Shown piece after piece: positions 1 through 7,484 of a stretch of DNA of 64,000 nucleotides. Origin of the DNA: Mycolicibacterium elephantis DSM 44368 (GTDB taxonomy: Bacteria > Actinomycetota > Actinomycetes > Mycobacteriales > Mycobacteriaceae). How positions within the stretch are numbered: position 1 is the stretch's first letter; each line of letters begins with the position of its first letter. The stretch is from positions 1 to 64,000 of the forward strand of contig NZ_ATDN01000045.1 in NCBI RefSeq assembly GCF_004014805.1, given 5' to 3'. Below the pieces are notes generated by a model, which had not been told where the DNA came from, did no database searches, and saw only the letters and a list, made by a program, of their open reading frames with translations. The translations under genes and the position numbers were made by a program.

Positions 1-407
1 GGGACCGACACGCCGCCATCACTTACACCACTCCCCGGGACGTTCCCCTGGCCGATGTCGCCGAGCAGTTCCGCCACAATCACGACTTCCTCTGGAAGAC
101 ATACGGAGTCGACGTCCGGCCGTACTACCGGCCGCCGTACGGCGCGCACAACGAGCACGTCGACAAGGTGGCGGGTGAACTGGGCTATACCGCCACCACG
201 CTGTGGTCGGGCGACCTGAAGGACCACGCGTGGATCCCCGCCGACGAAGTCCTCCGGCTGGCCGAGCGGTTCTTCACCCCGCAGACCATCGTGGTCGGCC
301 ACCTCAACCACGAACCCGTCACGCAGGTCTACGACCAGCTCGTCGAACTCATCCGCGGGCGTCGCCTGCGCACCGTGACGCTGGACGACGTCTTCCTGAG
401 GCCCTGA
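1..407 (+). CDS. Polysaccharide deacetylase (NodB family), 3' part only
   Basis: The gene runs in from outside the window; the reading frame is open from base 3 to the stop at 405-407, giving about 134 residues. NodB-type deacetylases remove acetyl groups from polysaccharides, usually peptidoglycan or other envelope glycans, outside the membrane. What supports this: the RPPYGAHN motif (NodB motif 3, bases about 129-152), and near the end IVVGHLNHEPVTQVYDQL followed by a short strand ending in TLDDVF, which resembles NodB motif 5 and the usual family C-terminus (H of the motif is the proposed catalytic base). Only the C-terminal half of the catalytic domain is visible, so the metal-binding DD and HxxxH motifs and any signal peptide cannot be checked. 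The substrate is unknown. Confidence 0.8.
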   Translation, partial: DRHAAITYTTPRDVPLADVAEQFRHNHDFLWKTYGVDVRPYYRPPYGAHNEHVDKVAGELGYTATTLWSGDLKDHAWIPADEVLRLAERFFTPQTIVVGHLNHEPVTQVYDQLVELIRGRRLRTVTLDDVFLRP

Positions 408-431
408 CCCCGATGGGCTAACGTCGATCGG

Positions 432-1094
432 GTGGCGGAGCCGGATCCGAAAGCACTCGACGAACTGTTCACCCGCGTGTTGAACACCGAAGACGCGGCG
501 CTGACCGCGGCGCGCGAGTCGGCCGCCGCCGCAGGCATGCCCGCGATCGAGGTGTCGGCCCAACACGGCAAGCTGCTCAACGTGCTCGCGATGGCGACGC
601 GGGCGTCTCGTGTGCTGGAGATCGGAACCCTCGCCGGCTACAGCACCATCAACCTGGCGCGCGGTGTCGGGCCGACCGGTCGCATCGTCACGCTCGAGTA
701 CGAGCCGGCGCACGCCGAGGTGGCACGCGAAAACCTGGCCCGCGCAGGCGTGGCGGATCGAGTCGAGATCGTCGTCGGCGCCGCGCTCGACACGCTGCCC
801 ACGCTGGCCGACCGCGACGAGAAGTTCGACATGGTGTTCATCGACGCCGACAAGGAGAACAACGTCGCCTACGTCGAATGGGCGATCGAGCTCAGCAACG
901 CCGGCGCAATCATCGTGGTGGACAACATCGCTCGCTTCGGCCGCGTACTGGAACCCGCTCCGGACGACCATCAGGCCAAGGCCGTGCGCGACATGCTGGA
1001 GATGATGGGCGGCCACCCACGGCTGGAGACGGCCGCGATCCAGACCGTCGGGACCAAGGGCTGGGACGGCTTCGCGATCGCGATCGTGACGTAG
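432..1094 (+). CDS. SAM-dependent O-methyltransferase (family 3, Rv0187-like)
   Basis: A 220-residue class I methyltransferase of the catechol/caffeoyl-CoA O-methyltransferase type. Residues about 57-76 hold the SAM loop (VLEIGTLAGYSTINLA), followed by an acidic residue at the end of strand 2 (TLEYEP) and the DMVFIDADKENN segment, where Asp residues bind the divalent metal and substrate hydroxyl in this family. VDNIARFGRV is the second metal-binding stretch. Length is normal for bacterial family-3 enzymes. The GTG start at 432 is the only reasonable one; the preceding gene ends 24 bp upstream. The natural acceptor is unknown. It matches the position of Rv0187 next to ilvD in M. tuberculosis. 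Confidence 0.88.
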   Translation: MAEPDPKALDELFTRVLNTEDAALTAARESAAAAGMPAIEVSAQHGKLLNVLAMATRASRVLEIGTLAGYSTINLARGVGPTGRIVTLEYEPAHAEVARENLARAGVADRVEIVVGAALDTLPTLADRDEKFDMVFIDADKENNVAYVEWAIELSNAGAIIVVDNIARFGRVLEPAPDDHQAKAVRDMLEMMGGHPRLETAAIQTVGTKGWDGFAIAIVT

Positions 1095-1110
1095 TGGGTA
1101 CACCGCCGGA

Positions 1111-1527
1111 ATGTGGACGGTGAGCAGAGACATCCCGGCGCCCGCGGACACCGTGTGGCAGATCCTCGTCGACCTCGACGCCTGGCCGCGCTGGGGTCCG
1201 ACGGTGTCCGGCGCTGCGCTGGACGGGCCGGGCTTCGAACTCGGGGCCACCGGGCGGGTGTGGACGCCGGTCGGGGTTCCGTTGCCGTTCACCATCAGCG
1301 ATTTGGATCCGGGACGGATGTGGGGGTGGCGGGTGGCCGGAGTGCCGGCCACCCGGCACGGAGTCGAACCCGGCGATCAGCGCTGCCGGGCCTGGATGAG
1401 CGCGCCGCTGTGGGCGCCGGCCTATCTGCCGGTGCTGGCCGAGGCGCTGCGGCGGATCGAACGCCTCGCCGTCGCGGCGGCCGGTCAGGACAGCGCGCCG
1501 TCGCCGCCCGCGGGTGGACGCCCGTGA
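1111..1527 (+). CDS. SRPBCC-family (START/polyketide-cyclase fold) protein
   Basis: A 138-residue protein with the opening typical of SRPBCC proteins: a first strand ending in IPAPADTVWQILVDLDAWPRWGP, where the W-x-x-W region lines the mouth of a deep hydrophobic pocket. These proteins bind or transport lipophilic ligands, and some are aromatases or cyclases; no catalytic residues can be named here. The last 15 residues are Pro/Ala/Gly rich and probably disordered. It starts 16 bp after the methyltransferase stop and is followed by another SRPBCC gene, so the three may be one transcription unit. Ligand and role unknown. Confidence 0.7.
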   Translation: MWTVSRDIPAPADTVWQILVDLDAWPRWGPTVSGAALDGPGFELGATGRVWTPVGVPLPFTISDLDPGRMWGWRVAGVPATRHGVEPGDQRCRAWMSAPLWAPAYLPVLAEALRRIERLAVAAAGQDSAPSPPAGGRP

Positions 1528-1567
1528 GTGCGCGTTTCGACCCGCCGACGGCGGGCTAATCGCCGAC

Positions 1568-2008
1568 ATGGCCATCACCGAGTCCCGCGAGATCGTCATC
1601 GAGGCGACGCCGGAGGAGATCCTCGCCGTGCTCTACGATCTCGAGACGCTGCCGGATTGGTCCTCGGCCCACGAGCGGGTCGAAATCCTCGAACGCGACG
1701 AGCAGGGCCGGCCGAAGCGATCGCGCCAGGTGGTCAAGATCGTCGGCATCAGCGACGAACAGATACTCGACTATAAGGTGCACGACGACGGCGTCAGCTG
1801 GACGCTGGTCACTGCCTCGCAACAGAAGGCGCAGGACGGTCGCTACACCCTGACCCCGGACGGAGACCGCACCCGCGTGCGACTGGAGCTGACGGTCGAG
1901 ACGACGGTTCCGCTGCCCGGATTCCTGGTCCGCAAGGGGGCGCAGGGGTTGATGGACACCGCGACCAAGGGTCTGCGCAAGAGGGTGCTCGCGGTGCGCA
2001 GCCGCTGA
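1568..2008 (+). CDS. SRPBCC-family protein (Rv0164/TB18.5-like)
   Basis: A 146-residue single-domain SRPBCC protein. The ATG at 1568 is preferred over an upstream start at 1514 because the conserved fold begins immediately after it (ITESREIVIEATPEEILAV) and the extra 18 residues would overlap the previous gene. The pattern of LYDLETLPDWSS, a mid-region rich in beta strands and a long C-terminal helix (GFLVRKGAQGLMDTATKGL) is that of mycobacterial conserved proteins such as Rv0164. Ligand unknown; probably a cytosolic lipid- or isoprenoid-binding protein. It is not closely similar in sequence to the preceding SRPBCC protein, so a recent duplication is unlikely. Confidence 0.75.
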   Translation: MAITESREIVIEATPEEILAVLYDLETLPDWSSAHERVEILERDEQGRPKRSRQVVKIVGISDEQILDYKVHDDGVSWTLVTASQQKAQDGRYTLTPDGDRTRVRLELTVETTVPLPGFLVRKGAQGLMDTATKGLRKRVLAVRSR

Positions 2009-2013
2009 CGGGC

Positions 2014-2860
2014 TCAGTTCAGGTCGAAAGTCGTTGTCTCCGCGACGGATCGTCGGTCGACCGGCGGCAGTGGGTCATCGGCGGCGGACATACCGACCCG
2101 GATCAACGCCTGCGGGTGGGCCTCGGCGTCGAACACCTCGCAGGCCAGCGCCAGGCGGTTGCGCGTGTCGCGCAGGGGTTCGGTCAGTGGACACGAGGCC
2201 AGCCCCAGAGCGGCCGCCGCCAGCGTCAGATCGCTGAGCGCCTCGCCGGCACGCAGCCGCGCCGCGTCGCCGTCGGAATCGGTGGCCAGCACCAGCATCA
2301 CGGCGTCGTCACCGGCATGCCCAGCAGCGTCGCCACCGTAGCGCAGCGCGAACTCGGCCTCGCCGAGTCGGGCCCACCGAATGCCGGGCACTGCGGCCAC
2401 CCGCACGGCGAAGCGCTCCGCTCGCAGCGTCAGCAGTTCGAGCGTGCCGGCGGGCAACTCACCGCGGTAAGGCCGCCGGTCGGCGCGGCGGCGCCCGATT
2501 GCCTCGGCCAGCTCGAGGCTGCCGCTCCCCGGGGTCCGCTGTCCGAGCGCGAGGGTGGCAAGCAATCCGTCTTCGGGAAAACGGTGGATCCGGCTCGACC
2601 AGCCCGCGGCGAAGAACGCCACCGCGTAGTGGTGCAAGGACGGCGCCGCAGCTGAGCACCACATCGCGTCGGTCGGCGTCGCTGGTGCCGAGACTGCGCT
2701 CCCAGTCGGCGAACAGCTGGACACCGTGGCGGTCGACGTGCCACCGCCACGGCTGCGTGTTTCGGACCGACGGGGCACGCGCGGCCAGGTCCAGCGCGTG
2801 CTCGAGCACCGCGGCGTCGGGGAACGCCGGGGACAAACCCCTCACCTCCTGCTGCCGCAA
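2014..2860 (-). pseudogene. Acg-family (nitroreductase-like) flavoprotein, frameshifted
   Basis: Two overlapping reading frames together make one Acg/nitroreductase-like protein of about 280 residues (compare the dormancy-regulon proteins Rv2032 and Rv3131). The first frame, from the ATG at 2860, carries DLAARAPSVRNTQPWRW and DADRRDVVLSCGAV, the family's flavin-site opening. Homology then moves to the frame ending at 2014, which gives LHHYAVAFFAAGWSSRIHRFP and, later, EAIGRRRADRRPY. Dropping the single base C2635 joins the two into a perfect SCGAVLHHYAVAFFAAGW. The break is therefore a one-base insertion in a short run, either a true inactivation or a sequencing/assembly error. If intact, the protein would be a cytosolic flavin-binding member of uncertain function, possibly flavin-sequestering. 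Confidence 0.8.
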
Positions 2861-2911
2861 TCCGCCGGTACGGCGCCATTGTAGGAGGTGGGGGCGGTCA
2901 GGAAAGTGACG

Positions 2912-3406
2912 TCACGGGCGGGCCGAGGTCACCGGGGGCTCGGCGAGGTGACGCACCCCGCGGCGGTGCAACAGCCAGCCGACTCCGATCAGCAGGACCC
3001 CGGACAGCAGGAACCCGATGTCCCAGGACAGCGGGGCCCCGAGGTCGTCGCGGACGTGGTGCACGTTCAGCAGATGATGGTTGATCAGGCCCTCGACCAG
3101 ATTGAAGATGCCCCAGCCCGCGAGAAGCAGCCCGACGTGGAACGACCAGTTCGGCGCCAGCTCACCGCGCCGCCAAGACCGCAGGGTCAGGAGCGAGCCG
3201 GTCATCACCAGCAGCCAGGTGCCGACATGGAAGAAGCCGTCCGCCACCACGTTGAGCTGCAGACCGGCCAGGGTGTCCGGTGACTCGGCGTGGCTGATCA
3301 TGTGATGCCACTGCAGGATCTCGTGCAGCACGATCCCGTCGATGAAGCCGCCGAAGCCCAGTCCGAACAACAGACCCGGCCAGATGCCCGGCGTGCGCTT
3401 TGCCAT
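2912..3406 (-). CDS. DUF2243-type integral membrane protein
   Basis: A 164-residue membrane protein starting at the ATG at 3406 (MAKRTPG); the upstream start at 3463 would add an unconserved 19 residues and overlap the ilvD 3' end. Four hydrophobic segments are visible (about residues 6-27, 55-75, 87-108, 128-147). It is unusually rich in histidines at helix ends (LHEILQWHHMISH, NHHLLNVHHV), the hallmark of DUF2243 proteins; metal or haem binding by these histidines is plausible but untested. It ends beside the broken nitroreductase gene and starts 48 bp after the end of ilvD on the same strand, so it could be read as an ilvD-downstream gene. Confidence 0.72.
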   Translation of the reverse strand: MAKRTPGIWPGLLFGLGFGGFIDGIVLHEILQWHHMISHAESPDTLAGLQLNVVADGFFHVGTWLLVMTGSLLTLRSWRRGELAPNWSFHVGLLLAGWGIFNLVEGLINHHLLNVHHVRDDLGAPLSWDIGFLLSGVLLIGVGWLLHRRGVRHLAEPPVTSARP

Positions 3407-3453
3407 GCAGGTGCAATGCCCGGCGGCGGCCCGGTTAAACCTCGCCGCAGTTC

Positions 3454-5178
3454 CTAAGTGCAAACGGCGCCGACGGCGGCCGAACCGACCAGCTTGGTGT
3501 ACTTGGCCAGCACCCCGGTGGTGTATCGCGGCGGCAGCGGCACGAAACCTGCCTTGCGCGCCTCGAATTCGGCAGGATCCACGAGCACGTCGAGCGAGCC
3601 CTTGGCGACGTCGAGCCGGACGCGGTCACCGTCCCGCAGGAACGCGATCGGGCCGCCGTCGACCGCCTCGGGGGCGATGTGGCCGACGCACAATCCGGTG
3701 GTGCCGCCGGAGAACCGGCCGTCGGTCATCAGCAGCACGTCCTTGCCGAGACCGGCGCCCTTGATCGCGCCGGTGATCGCGAGCATCTCGCGCATGCCCG
3801 GTCCGCCCTTGGGACCCTCGTAGCGGATGACCACCACATCGCCCGGCTGAATCGTGCCGTCCTCCAACGCATCCAGCGCCGCGCGTTCGCGCTCGAACAC
3901 GCGGGCGGTGCCCTCGAACACGTCGGAGTCGAAGCCCGCCGACTTCACCACCGCGCCCTCCGGCGCCAGCGAGCCGTGCAGGATCGTGATGCCGCCGGTG
4001 GGATGGATCGGATCAGTCAGCGCCCGAAGCACTTTGCCGTCCGGGTCCGGCGGCGTGATGTGGGCGAGGTTCTGCGCCATCGTCTCACCGGTCACCGTCA
4101 GGCAATCACCGTGCAGCAGACCGGCATCCAGCAGCGCCTTCATCACCACCGGGACCCCGCCGATGTTGTCGACGTCGGTCATCACGTGGCGGCCGAACGG
4201 TTTCACGTCGGCCAGGTGCGGCACCTTGTTGCCGATGCGGGTGAAGTCGTCCAGTGACAGCTTGACATTGGCCTCGTGGGCGATGGCCAGCAGGTGCAAC
4301 ACCGCGTTGGTCGACCCGCCGAAGGCCATCACCACCGCGATCGCGTTCTCGAACGCCTCCTTGGTGAGGATGTCGCGGGCGGTGATGCCTCGGCGCAGCA
4401 TCTCGACGACGGCGGCGCCGCTGCGCCTGGCGAACCCGTCGCGGCGACGGTCGGTGGCCGGCGGCGCCGCGCTGCCCGGCAGCGACATGCCCAGCGCCTC
4501 GGCGGCGCTGGCCATGGTGTTCGCGGTGTACATCCCGCCGCAGGCGCCTTCGCCCGGACAGATCGCGCGCTCGATCGCGTCGACGTCCTCGCGGGGCATC
4601 AGGCCACGCGCGCACGCGCCCACCGCCTCGAACGCGTCGATGATCGTGACCTCGCGCTCGGTGCCGTCCGACAGCTTGGCGCGGCCCGGCAGGATCGACC
4701 CGGCGTAGAGGAACACCGACGCCAGATCCAGCCGCGCGGCGGCCATCAACATTCCGGGCAGCGACTTGTCGCAGCCGGCCAACAGCACCGAGCCGTCGAG
4801 GCGTTCGGCCTGCATGACGGTCTCCACGCTGTCGGCGATCACCTCGCGCGACACCAGCGAGAAGTGCATGCCTTCATGGCCCATGGAGATGCCGTCGGAC
4901 ACCGAGATCGTGCCGAACTCGAGCGGATACCCGCCCGCGGCGTGCACCCCGTCCTTGACGGCCTTGGCCAGCCGGTCCAGCGACAGGTTGCACGGGGTGA
5001 TCTCGTTCCAGGACGAGCCGACGCCGATCTGGGGCTTGGCGAAGTCGTCGTCGCCCATGCCCACTGCCCGCAGCATCCCGCGGGCGGCCGCCTTCTCGAG
5101 ACCGTCGGTGACGTCGCGACTGCGCGGCTTGATGTCGGGCTCGGTGGCTTCGGTGACGTGGTCAGGACCTGTGGGCAT
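3454..5178 (-). CDS. ilvD: Dihydroxy-acid dehydratase
   Basis: IlvD converts 2,3-dihydroxy-isovalerate and its methyl homologue to the 2-oxoacid precursors of valine, leucine and isoleucine in the cytosol. The 574-residue protein matches mycobacterial IlvD almost throughout: DIKPRSRDVTDGLEKAA, LLAGCDKSLPGMLMAAARL and CPGEGACGGMYTANTMA carry the Fe-S and Mg binding residues (Cys in AGCDKS and in GACGGMYTANT), and DGRFSGGTTGLCVGH is the C-terminal active-site stretch. The ATG at 5178 fits the usual length; an in-frame start at 5205 would add nine residues. It is divergent from the copper-type operon, with the palindromic operator 43 bp upstream of its start, so RicR might also touch this promoter. 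Confidence 0.97.
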   Translation of the reverse strand: MPTGPDHVTEATEPDIKPRSRDVTDGLEKAAARGMLRAVGMGDDDFAKPQIGVGSSWNEITPCNLSLDRLAKAVKDGVHAAGGYPLEFGTISVSDGISMGHEGMHFSLVSREVIADSVETVMQAERLDGSVLLAGCDKSLPGMLMAAARLDLASVFLYAGSILPGRAKLSDGTEREVTIIDAFEAVGACARGLMPREDVDAIERAICPGEGACGGMYTANTMASAAEALGMSLPGSAAPPATDRRRDGFARRSGAAVVEMLRRGITARDILTKEAFENAIAVVMAFGGSTNAVLHLLAIAHEANVKLSLDDFTRIGNKVPHLADVKPFGRHVMTDVDNIGGVPVVMKALLDAGLLHGDCLTVTGETMAQNLAHITPPDPDGKVLRALTDPIHPTGGITILHGSLAPEGAVVKSAGFDSDVFEGTARVFERERAALDALEDGTIQPGDVVVIRYEGPKGGPGMREMLAITGAIKGAGLGKDVLLMTDGRFSGGTTGLCVGHIAPEAVDGGPIAFLRDGDRVRLDVAKGSLDVLVDPAEFEARKAGFVPLPPRYTTGVLAKYTKLVGSAAVGAVCT

Positions 5179-5220
5179 GTCCTTAAGTATGCCTTCGGTC
5201 CGCATCCTGCCAAAACCACC

Positions 5221-5241
5221 TGATACCCCGAGGGGGTATCA
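5221..5241. promoter_or_regulatory. Perfect palindromic operator (CsoR/RicR copper box)
   Basis: Nine-base arms TGATACCCC and GGGGTATCA are perfectly complementary and separated by GAG. The TACCC-GGGTA core is the signature of operators bound by CsoR-family copper sensors in mycobacteria (RicR/CsoR type). It ends 14 bp before the DUF305 gene whose operon encodes the CsoR-family protein itself, so autoregulation is the natural reading. A TACCCT hexamer at 5244-5249 could be the -10 box, placing the operator over the -35 region. Confidence 0.85.
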
Positions 5242-5243
5242 GG

Positions 5244-5249
5244 TACCCT
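5244..5249 (+). promoter_or_regulatory. Putative -10 element of a leaderless promoter
   Basis: TACCCT fits the mycobacterial TANNNT -10 pattern and ends 6 bp before the ATG at 5256, so transcription would begin at or next to the start codon. This gives a leaderless mRNA for the DUF305-ricR operon with the copper operator directly upstream. Inferred from spacing only. Confidence 0.45.
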
Positions 5250-5255
5250 GGCCGC

Positions 5256-5876
5256 ATGACGTCTTTCGCAACCAGGATCTTCGCCGTTCTCGTCGCGCTC
5301 GCCGCCGCGCTGTTCGTGTCCGCGTGTGCCCGGTCGGAGACCTCCGATGGGCACACCGACCATCAGTCGCCGGACACCCCCGCCATCACCGGGCAGCCCG
5401 CAGGCTACAACGCCGACGACGTCGCGTTCGCCACCAACATGATTCCGCACCACGAGCAGGCCGTCGAGATGTCGGCGCTGGTTCCCGACCGTTCGACCAA
5501 CCCGGAACTGATCGCGCTGGCCGAGCAGATCTCGGCCGCGCAGCAACCCGAGATCAAGGCGCTTCGGGTCTTCCTGGTGCAGTGGAACGAGAACCCCGAC
5601 GCCGCCACCGACGAGGGGCACGCGCACCACGGCGGCATGCAGGGCATGGTCGACGAGGCCACCATGGCGAAGCTGCGCGAACTCAACGGCGAGGAGTTCG
5701 ACACCCTGTGGTTGGAGTCGATGATCAGCCACCACGAAGGCGCCGTCGAGATGGCCAAGGCCGAGATCGCCAACGGCGAGAACGTCGACGCCAAGCGCAT
5801 GGCCCAGACGATGATCGACACCCAGCAGGCCGAGATCGATCAGATGCAGCAGATGCTGAGGGGGCCCAATGGCTGA
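5256..5876 (+). CDS. DUF305 lipoprotein, copper-operon member
   Basis: A 206-residue secreted lipoprotein. Residues 1-23 form a signal peptide ending in a lipobox (LFVSAC, lipidated Cys24), followed by a His-rich linker (GHTDHQS). The DUF305 domain has two copies of a Met/His motif, NMIPHHEQAVEMS and MISHHEGAVEMA, plus GHAHHGGMQGM between them; such His/Met clusters fit metal binding, most likely copper, at the cell surface. It lies just behind the palindromic CsoR-type operator and overlaps the ricR start by 8 bp, so it should be copper-induced with ricR. Function as a copper chaperone or scavenger is inferred from context and residue composition. Confidence 0.85.
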   Translation: MTSFATRIFAVLVALAAALFVSACARSETSDGHTDHQSPDTPAITGQPAGYNADDVAFATNMIPHHEQAVEMSALVPDRSTNPELIALAEQISAAQQPEIKALRVFLVQWNENPDAATDEGHAHHGGMQGMVDEATMAKLRELNGEEFDTLWLESMISHHEGAVEMAKAEIANGENVDAKRMAQTMIDTQQAEIDQMQQMLRGPNG

Positions 5877-6177
5877 CCAGACCACACAATTCGCTGCGCA
5901 CGGCTACTCCGCGCAGAAAGACAATTACGCCAAGCGTCTGCGCCGCATCGAGGGCCAGGTCCGCGGGATCGCCAAGATGATCGACGAGGACAAGTACTGC
6001 ATCGACGTGCTGACCCAGATCAGCGCCGTCAACAGCGCCCTGCAGTCCGTGGCGCTGGGTCTGCTCGACGAGCACCTCGGGCACTGCGTCGCCCAGGCGG
6101 TGGCCGAGGGCGGCGACCAGGCCGACGCCAAGCTGGCCGAGGCTTCGGCGGCGATCGCCCGCCTGGTGAGGTCCTGA
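5869..6177 (+). CDS. ricR: CsoR-family copper-sensing repressor
   Basis: A 102-residue CsoR/RcnR-family repressor (DUF156). It binds its operator when copper-free and is released on Cu(I) binding. The conserved DNA-binding helix begins at RLRRIEGQVRGIAKMIDED. The Cu(I) ligands are all present with exact family spacing: Cys44 (KYCIDVL), then 24 residues to His69, then 3 residues to Cys73 (EHLGHC). The ATG at 5869 overlaps the DUF305 stop by 8 bp, indicating translational coupling. Its place next to ilvD and the L,D-transpeptidase matches Rv0190 (RicR) in M. tuberculosis, and the operator at 5221-5241 supports autoregulation. Confidence 0.93.
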   Translation: MADQTTQFAAHGYSAQKDNYAKRLRRIEGQVRGIAKMIDEDKYCIDVLTQISAVNSALQSVALGLLDEHLGHCVAQAVAEGGDQADAKLAEASAAIARLVRS

Positions 6178-6335
6178 GCACCGGGTCGTAACGTTCGGCG
6201 CCGGGAACCGATGAACCCTGCAGGTCAGCGCGATGTATTCGGCCATTCGCGCTGGTCCGGCGACCCCCCGACGGCCGGGGTGGATGTCGGCGCTGTGCCA
6301 CACTGGACAGAAGTTCTGCGACTGGGAGGTCACGT

Positions 6336-7409
6336 ATGCCGCAGCCGATGTTGAATCGACTGCTCACCGCGATTTTCGCGGCCGGGTTGGTCGGCGGAAT
6401 GGTCTTGAGCAGCCCCGCCGCGCTGGCCCAGCCCGATGTTCCACCGCCGCCTGCGCCGGTTGACCCGGCCGCCGCGCCTGTTCCGCCGCCCCCGCCGCCA
6501 CCCGCGGATCCGGTGGCTTTCCCGCCGCCTCCGCCGGGCCCGGCACCCGGGCCGGCGCCGGTGCCCGCGGCCGAAGCGGCACCGGCCCCCGAGCCGGCGC
6601 CCGCGCCGAACCCCTTCCTGCCGGCGGATCCGCTGGCCGCCCCGCAGCAGATTCCCGAGGGCACCCCCGCGGGCCAGAACCCGCTGCCCTACACGGGCCC
6701 GCCGGTGTTCGCGCCGCCGAGCTTCAACCCGGTCAACGGCTCCATCGTGGGGGCCGCCAAGCCGATCTACATCAACTTCCAGCGGCCGATCGCCAACCGC
6801 AAGATGGCCGAGGACGCGATCCACATCTCGTCCAATCCGCCGGTGCCGGGGCGGTTCTACTGGACCAGCGACACGCAGGTGCGCTGGCGTCCGCAGGATT
6901 TCTGGCCGGCAGGCACCGTCGTCCACATCGACGCGGGCGGCGCCAAGTCGAGCTTCAGCGTGCCCGAGCAGTTGGTGGCCACCATCGACGACAAGACCAA
7001 GCAGATGGAGATCATGCGCGACGGCGAGTTGGTGAAGACCTTCCCGGTGTCGATGGGCAAGAAGGGCTACGAAACCAGAAACGGCACGTACTACGTGCTG
7101 GAGAAGTTCAGCGAGATCGTGATGGACTCCTCCACCTACGGGGTGCCCACCGACGACCCCGAGGGCTACAAGCTCAAGGTCAAGGACGCGGTCCGGATCG
7201 ACAACCAGGGCATCTTCGTGCACAGCGCGCCGTGGTCGGTCGGCGCCCAGGGCAACAGCAATGTCAGCCACGGGTGCATCAACCTCGCGCCGGCAGACGC
7301 CAAGTGGTTCTTCGACAACTTCGGCAGCGGCGACCCGATCGTCATCAAGAACACCAGCGGCGGGTGGTACAACCAGCCTGACGGCGGATCCGACTGGCAG
7401 ATGTTCTAA
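6336..7409 (+). CDS. L,D-transpeptidase (YkuD), Rv0192-like
   Basis: A 357-residue envelope enzyme that makes 3-3 peptide cross-links in peptidoglycan. Residues 1-31 look like a signal sequence ending near ALAQ; residues 33-130 are an extreme Pro/Ala-rich linker of the sort that spans the periplasm or cell wall; an Ig-like domain follows (PIYINFQRPIANRKM to about residue 215), then the YkuD domain. The catalytic motif is complete: HSAPWSVG, then SHGCIN with His312 and nucleophile Cys314. An alternative ATG at 6348 would drop four residues. The 158 bp upstream gap to ricR contains no gene, and it probably has its own promoter. A strong hairpin follows the stop. Confidence 0.93.
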   Translation: MPQPMLNRLLTAIFAAGLVGGMVLSSPAALAQPDVPPPPAPVDPAAAPVPPPPPPPADPVAFPPPPPGPAPGPAPVPAAEAAPAPEPAPAPNPFLPADPLAAPQQIPEGTPAGQNPLPYTGPPVFAPPSFNPVNGSIVGAAKPIYINFQRPIANRKMAEDAIHISSNPPVPGRFYWTSDTQVRWRPQDFWPAGTVVHIDAGGAKSSFSVPEQLVATIDDKTKQMEIMRDGELVKTFPVSMGKKGYETRNGTYYVLEKFSEIVMDSSTYGVPTDDPEGYKLKVKDAVRIDNQGIFVHSAPWSVGAQGNSNVSHGCINLAPADAKWFFDNFGSGDPIVIKNTSGGWYNQPDGGSDWQMF

Positions 7410-7412
7410 CGC

Positions 7413-7469
7413 CGAGCAGACGTGAAAACCCCATTCCGGAAGGGAAATGGGGGTTTTCGCGTCTTCTCG
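7413..7469. terminator. Bidirectional hairpin between transpeptidase and zmp1
   Basis: Twenty-base arms at 7413-7432 (CGAGCAGACGTGAAAACCCC) and 7450-7469 pair with two mismatches; the inner AAAACCCC/GGGGTTTT part gives T-tracts on both strands. It sits between two convergent genes. The same arm sequence recurs at 30191-30203 and 55515-55572. Confidence 0.8.
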
Positions 7470-7484
7470 CGGGTGAGGCTAGGG

